This document shows, piece by piece, positions 58,054 to 64,000 of a DNA stretch of 64,000 nucleotides. Where the stretch lies: positions 84,211 through 148,210 of the forward strand of contig NZ_JAUOPE010000011.1 in assembly GCF_030546755.1 (NCBI RefSeq), in the 5' to 3' direction. Position 1 is the first letter of the stretch, and every line of letters starts with the position of its first letter. Both the position numbers and the translations under genes were made by a program. The notes under the pieces are model-generated. The model worked only from the letters and a program-made list of their open reading frames with translations, was not told where the DNA came from and made no database searches. The DNA comes from Colwellia sp. 1_MG-2023 (GTDB taxonomy: Bacteria > Pseudomonadota > Gammaproteobacteria > Enterobacterales > Alteromonadaceae).

Positions 58054-58767
58054 GTGAAATTTATTTGGATATTAATACTATTTTCAACCTCCTCATTTGC
58101 AAAAACAATCACTTTAAGTAGAGGGCATGATGCTGCTTTACAAAGTTTTTCAGAGTTAGTTTTGCATGATGCTTATCAAAAAATAGGTATTCAATTAAAT
58201 ATTATTCATACTCCAGTTGGTAGATCATTACTTTTAGCTAACAATGGTGAAGTTGATGGTGAAGTTTCGAGAATTATCAATATAGAAAAGGAATATAAAA
58301 ACCTAATAAGAGTGCCTGTTCCAATTAATTATGTCGATATAAGGATGTTTTCTTATAATAAAATACTTTTAATGCATAACGCAGATATCAGCAGTTTTTA
58401 CAGAATAGGCTGTGTTAAAGGCGTTATCTTAATCAAGAAAATAATCAGTGAACTTGATGAAACCTGTCAAAGTGTTACGGGGTTTAAGCAAGCGGTAGCT
58501 ATGTTAAATCAAAACAAGTTAGATGCTATTTTATTACCGTTATCTGTGGGTTTATATTTTAAAAAAGCAGATTCACAATTTTTTACTAGTTTTTATGGCG
58601 ACACGTTAGGTTCAGAACCATTATTTCATTATCTGCATAAGAAGCATTATGAATTAGTACCTAAATTAACCGCTATATTGAATGACATGGACATTGATTT
58701 TATTACCAAAAGCTACAAAGATAGTTCGGCTCCAACATTAATTGAAAGTAAAAAGTTTATTGATTAA
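58054..58767 (+). CDS. SBP_bac_3-type periplasmic solute-binding protein
   Basis: The protein has about 237 residues, with a short signal peptide (FIWILILFSTSSFAK). The mature part follows the extracellular solute-binding family 3 layout (LVLHDAYQKIGIQLNI, VDGEVSRI, KQAVAMLNQNKLDAILL). It is shorter than transporter-linked receptors, has no permease genes beside it and is like the stand-alone family-3 proteins common in marine gammaproteobacteria. The start is uncertain: GTG at 58054 gives the best signal peptide, but TTG at 58042 or GTG at 58045 is possible. There is no strong ribosome-binding site. Confidence 0.78.
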   Translation: MKFIWILILFSTSSFAKTITLSRGHDAALQSFSELVLHDAYQKIGIQLNIIHTPVGRSLLLANNGEVDGEVSRIINIEKEYKNLIRVPVPINYVDIRMFSYNKILLMHNADISSFYRIGCVKGVILIKKIISELDETCQSVTGFKQAVAMLNQNKLDAILLPLSVGLYFKKADSQFFTSFYGDTLGSEPLFHYLHKKHYELVPKLTAILNDMDIDFITKSYKDSSAPTLIESKKFID

Positions 58768-58840
58768 AGTTTCCTATAACTATTGTTCTATAAAACCAAA
58801 AATCAACATTTACCTTTTGTCTAGCTTAAGTTCTTTCAAA

Positions 58841-59845
58841 TTATCCACAGCTACTGGTTGACTCTCTTTTTACTAAATTGGGTATATATCTATGCTTAAA
58901 ATCACTTTTTGATTGTTGGTTGTGGCTAAATTCGATCGCTAGTTTAGCCGCATTTTCTGCCATGATTTCAATAGGGTAATGCATAGTCGTTAACTTAGGT
59001 CGTGAATATTGTGACAATAATACATCATCAAAACCAATCACTGAGACATCTTCGGGAATTCGCAAACCGTTATCTTCAAGCACAGAAATAGCACCAATTG
59101 CCATCGCATCGTTATAAGCAAAAACGGCTGAAAAAGGTATGTTAAGCGAGAGTAATTGCTGCGCCGCCATTTCTCCCCCTTTTAATGTAGGCTCATGATT
59201 AATTTCTTGAATATTGGCTTGCTTAGAATTTAAATTTTCGATGGTTTCTACAAAGCCTTTGCGTCTTAAACTTGGATCTTCAATATCAAAATTACTATTT
59301 AATAAAGCAAATTGCGTATGACCTAACGCTAACAAATGTCGAGCTGCTATTTTACCGCCTTCCGTATTTTCTAACCAGATACACCTTTCTTCGATGCTAG
59401 GAACTAGGCGGTCAATAAAAATAATACCAGGCACTTTCTTACTCAACTCAATCAGAGTGTCATCAGCTAACTTTTTGCTATGAACCACCATTGACTCACA
59501 TCTTTGTTCGATAAGTAAGTTAATCGCATTCAGTTCACTTTCACTACTAAAGCCACCGGTACTCAATAACATATGTTGTTTTTTATCACGAGCGATACGT
59601 TCAACACCATTGGCTAGCGAAGCAAAAAATGGATCATTTAAGGCAGGAATTACCACACCTAAGGTAGTGTTTTTTTGCTTCACTAAGGCACGCGCATTGG
59701 CATTAGGGGTGTAACCTATTTCAGCCATCACTTTTAATACTTTATCTCGCGTTTTATTGCCAACTTTTGGGCCGTTATTTACAACACGTGAAACGGTTGC
59801 AATAGATACTCCTGCAATATTGGCAACATCTTTTATTGTCGACAA
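58841..59845 (-). CDS. LacI family transcriptional regulator
   Basis: The 334-residue protein has the LacI helix-turn-helix (STIKDVANIAGVSIATVSRV, hinge NARALVKQKNTTLGVVIP) and a periplasmic-binding-like sugar sensor domain (about 60-330). The start is a TTG. It is divergent from the SSS symporter, and two palindromes lie in the shared region, so it probably represses the symporter and itself when its sugar is absent. It may also control the GH3 operon 14 kb away. Confidence 0.93.
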   Translation of the reverse strand: MSTIKDVANIAGVSIATVSRVVNNGPKVGNKTRDKVLKVMAEIGYTPNANARALVKQKNTTLGVVIPALNDPFFASLANGVERIARDKKQHMLLSTGGFSSESELNAINLLIEQRCESMVVHSKKLADDTLIELSKKVPGIIFIDRLVPSIEERCIWLENTEGGKIAARHLLALGHTQFALLNSNFDIEDPSLRRKGFVETIENLNSKQANIQEINHEPTLKGGEMAAQQLLSLNIPFSAVFAYNDAMAIGAISVLEDNGLRIPEDVSVIGFDDVLLSQYSRPKLTTMHYPIEIMAENAAKLAIEFSHNQQSKSDFKHRYIPNLVKRESTSSCG

Positions 59846-59846
59846 G

Positions 59847-59861
59847 GGTAATCGTTTAACC
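59847..59861. promoter_or_regulatory. Imperfect LacI-type operator next to the regulator start
   Basis: GGTAATCGTTTAACC is an imperfect palindrome centred on CG. It lies directly before the TTG start of the LacI gene, where it could give autoregulation. Confidence 0.4.
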
Positions 59862-59945
59862 TTTTTTGATATATTTATATTTGCTAACTTAACGATTTAT
59901 AGTGTTTTGTTCAATAAAAATTAATTGGAGTATTGCAAATAAATA

Positions 59946-59959
59946 GGTAAACGTTTACA
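59946..59959. promoter_or_regulatory. LacI-type operator in the regulator/symporter intergenic region
   Basis: GGTAAACGTTTACA contains the perfect 12-base palindrome GTAAACGTTTAC. It lies between the divergent LacI and SSS genes, about 157 bases before the SSS start. Confidence 0.65.
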
Positions 59960-60116
59960 TTTCTATCGTGAGTTGCGAATAAAGGCACAAGATGGCAAAT
60001 ATATTTGAGCTAAAAGATCACAGAAATAGTCAATCACAATGACAAAACAGGGTTAATTGCAGATATTTTTGTTGGCAATGCCCCTAAATATAATAAAAAA
60101 CAGGTAGGTGGGACTA

Positions 60117-61691
60117 ATGAATTTTGAAACTACACTAAGCACCTTAGATAGTGGTGTTTTTATTGTTTATGTCGCGGGGTTACTCATATTAGCCTTGTGG
60201 ATTTCTCGAAATGAGAAGAGTGAAGGAGCAAATACTGAAGATTACTTTCTTGCCAGTAAAGCACTACCTTGGTGGGCAATTGGTGCTTCGTTAATCGCCT
60301 CGAATATTTCGGCAGAGCAAATTATTGGTATGTCGGGTTCGGGTTATGCTTTAGGTATGGCCATTGCTTCCTATGAATGGATGGCAGCCATCACCTTGAT
60401 TTTAGTCGGTAAATACATGTTGCCTATTTTCTTAGAAAATAAAATATTTACCATGCCGCAATACTTGCAACAAAGATACGATACTCGCGTTAAAACAGTT
60501 ATGGCGATATTTTGGTTAGCTGTGTATATTTTTGTCAACCTTACCGCTGTTTTATGGTTAGGTGGTTTAGCAATAGAAACGGTAGCAGGCGTTGATTGGA
60601 TGTACGGCATGATATTTTTAGCTGTTTTTTCAATAGCCTATTCATTGTATGGTGGATTAAAAGCGGTTGCTTATACTGATATACTTCAAGTTACTCTCCT
60701 TGTGTTCGGCGGCCTCTTTTTAAGCTATCTTGCTTTAGATGCGCTAGGAGCAGGCTCAGGTATTTTCGCTGGATTTACTCGCATAACAACAGAAATACCT
60801 GGGCATTTCGATATGATTTTAAGCCCTGATCATCCTAACTATATGAGTTTACCGGGTCTCTCAGTATTAATTGGTGGCATGTGGGTAATGAACTTTAGTT
60901 ATTGGGGATTTAATCAGTACATTATTCAACGTGCTTTAGCGGCTAAAAATATCAAAGAGGCGCAAAAGGGAATCGCATTTGCTGCCTATTTAAAGTTACT
61001 TATGCCATTGATTGTTGTACTACCGGGTATTGCAGCCGTTATTTTACAACCTGACTTAACTGCACCCGATAAAGCTTATCCATCAATGATGGCATTAATG
61101 CCAGAAGGTATTAAAGGCCTTGTTTTTGCTGCCTTAGTGGCGGCAATCGTTTCTTCATTGGCGTCGATGACTAATAGTATTTCAACTATTTTTACCATGG
61201 ATATTTATCATAAATTTAAGCCAAATCAATCAGAGCAACATTATGTTCGTATTGGCCGCATGGCGGCGTTAGTTTCGCTGTGCATAGCGTTAGTGGTAGC
61301 CGAGCCATTATTAGGAAAATTTGAGCAAGCGTTTCAGTATATTCAAGAGTTTACCGGGTTTTTTACCCCTGGCATTGTTGTGATATTTGTTATGGGAATG
61401 TTTTGGAAACGTACAACGTCGAATGGAGCCTTAGCTGCTGCTATTGGCTCAGCAGTATTTTCATTAATATTAAAGTTTGCTTGGCCATCACTACCTTTTA
61501 TGGATCGCGTGGGCTTAGTGTTTTTAACCTGTTTAGCATTATGTTATTTAGTGTCCTTAAAAGGTAATACAGCTAATAGCGATAGCTGTGTTGATATAAA
61601 AAGCATCAGCTTTACCACAGAAAAAAGCTTCAATGTCGCTGCTCTTGGCATAACACTGATATTAATAGCACTTTACGCTGCTTGGTGGTAA
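60117..61691 (+). CDS. Sodium:solute symporter (SSS family), probable sugar transporter
   Basis: The protein has about 524 residues with around 14 membrane helices. It has SSS/SGLT signatures such as DYFLASKALPWWAIGASLIA, NISAEQIIGMSGSGYALGMA, MPQYLQQRYDTR and WGFNQYIIQRALAAK. The LeuT-fold family couples sodium entry to uptake of sugars or other solutes. SGLT-like members next to LacI regulators in marine bacteria usually carry mono- or disaccharides, so it may import the products of the GH3 and GH5 enzymes. I preferred the ATG at 60117 over a GTG at 60108; AGGTGGG precedes it. Confidence 0.9.
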   Translation: MNFETTLSTLDSGVFIVYVAGLLILALWISRNEKSEGANTEDYFLASKALPWWAIGASLIASNISAEQIIGMSGSGYALGMAIASYEWMAAITLILVGKYMLPIFLENKIFTMPQYLQQRYDTRVKTVMAIFWLAVYIFVNLTAVLWLGGLAIETVAGVDWMYGMIFLAVFSIAYSLYGGLKAVAYTDILQVTLLVFGGLFLSYLALDALGAGSGIFAGFTRITTEIPGHFDMILSPDHPNYMSLPGLSVLIGGMWVMNFSYWGFNQYIIQRALAAKNIKEAQKGIAFAAYLKLLMPLIVVLPGIAAVILQPDLTAPDKAYPSMMALMPEGIKGLVFAALVAAIVSSLASMTNSISTIFTMDIYHKFKPNQSEQHYVRIGRMAALVSLCIALVVAEPLLGKFEQAFQYIQEFTGFFTPGIVVIFVMGMFWKRTTSNGALAAAIGSAVFSLILKFAWPSLPFMDRVGLVFLTCLALCYLVSLKGNTANSDSCVDIKSISFTTEKSFNVAALGITLILIALYAAWW

Positions 61692-61999
61692 ACAGGCTTA
61701 AGTAAATGCGCGACTTTCTAGTGAAGTATCGCGCATTTACTTTAAATATCGAGCGGTTAATTCTTTAATGATTACCTCGTTGAACATATTTAGTCGCTAA
61801 TAAGTTTTTATTGATTGCTAAAAACAGAAAAGGGACCAAACTACGGGTTCTCGTTTATTTAAGTAAGCTTAAGTAAAGATACGCCAACCAAAGCAAAGAA
61901 AACTAAAGAAGTGCAAAGTTTGTGTAAAGATAAGAACTTAATGCTTCAACTTACCTCTATTGCCTCATCTTAAGTTTATTAATAATAGATAGGTAGTAT
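61692..61999 (+). other. Intergenic stretch of 308 bases without a gene
   Basis: It holds the hairpin at 61700-61742. Beyond that I see only AT-rich sequence and no convincing promoter, operator or ORF. An AGGTAG ribosome-binding site at its end serves the following gene. Confidence 0.6.
61700..61742 (+). terminator. Strong hairpin after the SSS gene
   Basis: AAGTAAATGCGCGA at 61700-61713 pairs perfectly with TCGCGCATTTACTT at 61729-61742 (14 bp, 15-base loop). No long T tract follows, so termination is likely but not certain. Confidence 0.55.
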
Positions 62000-63514
62000 A
62001 TGAAAGTAAGAGTTGGATTTGGTCGACAAGCGTGTTTAAAAAACTGGTTAGTTGCGTTGGTTGTTTTGGGGGTATCAGCTTGTAATTCAAGTGATAGTGA
62101 TGATGATAGTAATCAAGGATATATAAAATTCTATAACGCCTCTAAAAACGCGCCGGAAATTTATCTCACTATCGATGAAGATCTTGATACCAGCGAAGAT
62201 GATGAAACTGAAATCACATTCTCAAGTGTGGCTTATGCTAAAGCATTAGGAACTTATGAAATTGAGATCAATGATTATTTCTATGAGCTCGCTTGGCAAG
62301 ATGGTGATAGCGCTGTGCGCAGTGAACTTGAAATTATCTATCAAAGTGAGCTTGCCATTGAAAAAAACACATTAAAGTTAGTGGTGCTCAATGATGATGT
62401 TACTGCGCCTGATGTCGTTGTTTATAACATTCCAGTGATTGATGATGATGACGATGATACCTATTCATTATTTAATTTTAATGTGTTAAATGTCAGCACT
62501 AATAACAATGTCATTGATGTTTATGTGTCTGAATCGGATGAAACATTTAATGAAGCACAATTATTAGGAAGCTACCAAAACAAAGAAATTTCAGACAACC
62601 ATAAATTTGATCAAGGCAGTTATATTTTTTATATCACTTATGCTGATAGTGATGAAGTGATCTATCAATCAGATGCTGTCGATTATTACTATTCTGCTCA
62701 ATATATTATGGTGATACGAGAAAATACAGGTGTCGGCTCATCCCCTTTTATCATGGATAAAGTCTCAAATTCTGCCCAAATTGAATACATCGACTATAAC
62801 GCAGAAGCTCGCTTTCGAGTTTATAACGCTATTCCAGTGAATGATTTACTGCCGGAATATCAAGGAGAGGTAACAGTGCACGTTAACGATATTGATGACT
62901 CTCCAGAAATTGAATCATTAACGTTTGGCCAATTAAGTACACCGCTAAACGTTGAAAGTGGTGATTATAGCTTGTCTTTATTAGCCGGTAATAACAACAC
63001 AGCAATAGTGAGTCATCATTTACTGTCTTTATCAGAAAATGCCAATAAAACGGTATTCTTTTATGCTGACGAAGAGAATGTTGATGATGATAATGACGGC
63101 AATGTTGATGAAGACGGCGATGGAATTGTCGATGAAAAAGAAGTAACTATTCATTCTCTGGTTATTGATAGCAGTGATAATACCAGTATTTATGGTCATG
63201 AGATTACAGCGGTTAACTTAGCGGATAACGAAGATTTTACGTTAGTGAATATTTACTTTGTTCGAAGTGATGAAACTATTGAAAGTGCTTATTATAACCG
63301 CTCTTTTGGTTATGCTGAGCATGAAACTTTGTATTTAAATAACAATACATATCAAGTGTATGTCGTGGCAAAAGAAAATAGCAGCAACATCATTTTAGAT
63401 TCGTTTGAATTAATCCTCGATGAAGAATCAACCGATCAATTTATCGTAATAGAAAACGATGTAAATTCTGCTACGGGTTATAAAGCAAATACGTTTAGTC
63501 GTAGTTCCGACTAA
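62000..63514 (+). CDS. Acidic DUF4397-like lipoprotein with calcium-binding-type repeats
   Basis: The 504-residue protein has a lipoprotein signal (LVALVVLGVSAC) and a very acidic Ser/Asp linker (NSSDSDDDSNQG). Three to four beta-rich repeats follow, of the type GYIKFYNASKNAPEIYLTID, FNVLNVSTNNNVIDVYVSE, FRVYNAIPVNDLLPEYQG and TLVNIYFVRSD. These resemble DUF4397, a fold found in surface lipoproteins. Around residues 355-380 an Asp-rich DxDxDG segment (DDNDGNVDEDGDGIVDEKE) looks like calcium-binding thrombospondin-3 or EF-type loops. It probably faces the cell surface. The function is unknown. It is followed after 27 bases by the winged-helix gene. Confidence 0.72.
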   Translation: MKVRVGFGRQACLKNWLVALVVLGVSACNSSDSDDDSNQGYIKFYNASKNAPEIYLTIDEDLDTSEDDETEITFSSVAYAKALGTYEIEINDYFYELAWQDGDSAVRSELEIIYQSELAIEKNTLKLVVLNDDVTAPDVVVYNIPVIDDDDDDTYSLFNFNVLNVSTNNNVIDVYVSESDETFNEAQLLGSYQNKEISDNHKFDQGSYIFYITYADSDEVIYQSDAVDYYYSAQYIMVIRENTGVGSSPFIMDKVSNSAQIEYIDYNAEARFRVYNAIPVNDLLPEYQGEVTVHVNDIDDSPEIESLTFGQLSTPLNVESGDYSLSLLAGNNNTAIVSHHLLSLSENANKTVFFYADEENVDDDNDGNVDEDGDGIVDEKEVTIHSLVIDSSDNTSIYGHEITAVNLADNEDFTLVNIYFVRSDETIESAYYNRSFGYAEHETLYLNNNTYQVYVVAKENSSNIILDSFELILDEESTDQFIVIENDVNSATGYKANTFSRSSD

Positions 63515-63541
63515 CTGCTCATTGTCATTGTAGAGAGTTAT

Positions 63542-63871
63542 ATGAATTTACATCTTCAAAATGTAAAACAACAAGTTACTGTGATAGGGAGCCTTTCATT
63601 ATGTAAAGGCTCTCGGCAAGTAAAAGTCGAAAATAAGGCAGTTAATTTAACAAGTGTAGAGTTTAATTTATTGTCTTTACTTATGAAGCATTCGCCTGAA
63701 TTGTTGCCAAGGTCAACCATTATTGGGCAGTTATTTCATGGAGATGAAAATAAACAGCACGTGCTAAATATACATATCTCAAATCTTAGAAAGAAGTTGA
63801 GAAATTGTTCGAACAGCATTGGCATTCAAGCCATGCGCGGGCAAGGATATTATTTAATTGCAGGAAGATAA
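63542..63871 (+). CDS. Stand-alone OmpR/PhoB-type winged-helix DNA-binding protein
   Basis: The 109-residue protein is a single Trans_reg_C domain: NLTSVEFNLLSLLMKHSPEL, the recognition helix HVLNIHISNLRKKLRN and the C-terminal hairpin AMRGQGYYLI. There is no receiver domain and no membrane helix, unlike OmpR or ToxR proteins, so its activity cannot be switched by phosphorylation or a membrane sensor within the same chain. It may be controlled by partner proteins or simply by its level. It is probably co-transcribed with the lipoprotein gene. Confidence 0.85.
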   Translation: MNLHLQNVKQQVTVIGSLSLCKGSRQVKVENKAVNLTSVEFNLLSLLMKHSPELLPRSTIIGQLFHGDENKQHVLNIHISNLRKKLRNCSNSIGIQAMRGQGYYLIAGR

Positions 63872-63887
63872 TGAGTTGTAAATAGTC

Positions 63888-63913
63888 ATAAGGCTTCTAA
63901 TGAGAAGCCTTAT
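63888..63913 (+). terminator. Terminator after the winged-helix gene
   Basis: ATAAGGCTTCT at 63888-63898 pairs perfectly with AGAAGCCTTAT at 63903-63913, with loop AATG. TGATTTCTTTATTT follows. Bases 63914-64000 hold no supported feature. Confidence 0.65.
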
Positions 63914-64000
63914 TGATTTCTTTATTTGAATTAGTTCAGACAAGATCTGACATTTCGATTTGAAAAATTGAGAGTTACCCGTTTTGATAAAGGTGTCGAA

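Overview
This window looks like a chromosome segment from a marine gammaproteobacterium of the Alteromonadales, probably Colwelliaceae (Colwellia or Thalassotalea type). That placement is an inference. It rests on the AT-rich DNA, the conserved gammaproteobacterial blocks (tatABC-tatD, hemB, rpoH, ftsYEX, rsmD), a Mg-type HemB, abundant cyclic-di-GMP proteins, and a large TonB receptor beside a tryptophan-halogenase-like flavoprotein. I saw no rRNA, tRNA, insertion sequence, prophage or CRISPR array.

Region 1 (1-16 kb) encodes envelope and secreted functions. It opens with the 3' part of a multi-MCE-domain lipid-transport tunnel protein (LetB/PqiB family) and a DUF418 membrane protein. A secreted M1 aminopeptidase, a TPR protein, a HutD-like protein, a secreted S10 carboxypeptidase and a lone receiver domain follow. 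Three consecutive M16 zinc peptidase genes come next: a two-repeat lipoprotein, a catalytically dead partner and an active partner. The region is rich in peptide degradation.

Region 2 (16-34 kb) is core housekeeping. One minus-strand block runs tatA-tatB-tatC, a small periplasmic protein, tatD, a diguanylate cyclase, hemB and an EamA transporter, with many start/stop overlaps. A GAF-GAF-GGDEF-EAL protein and rpoH follow. An EAL-HDOD gene on the opposite strand separates rpoH from ftsX-ftsE-ftsY. rsmD, a YjaG-like protein and a long coiled-coil protein close the block.

Region 3 (34-50 kb and 58-62 kb) is carbohydrate-related and regulatory. It holds SapC, a membrane-anchored XRE regulator, a membrane AraC regulator, a GH5 endoglucanase, and a GH3 beta-glucosidase/AlkD-like/esterase operon. 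It also holds a 51-codon gene missed by length filters, a tryptophan-halogenase-like enzyme and a TonB-dependent receptor. Further on lie a LacI regulator and a divergent SSS-family sodium symporter. LacI/CcpA-like palindromes upstream of the GH3 gene, the symporter and the AraC regulator suggest a shared sugar regulon.

Region 4 (49.9-55.1 kb) is the most unusual. Four overlapping genes encode the two subunits of an adenosylcobalamin-dependent glutamate mutase, its reactivating ATPase and an AMP-forming acyl/aminoacyl ligase. An RraA/HMG-aldolase-family protein is divergent from them. Both mutase subunits differ from the textbook enzyme at positions I remember as conserved. No carrier protein, NRPS, methylaspartase or riboswitch is visible, so the product of this pathway is unknown.

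The window ends with a lipoprotein, an aromatic/aspartate aminotransferase, an SBP_bac_3-type periplasmic protein, an acidic repeat lipoprotein and a stand-alone winged-helix DNA-binding protein.
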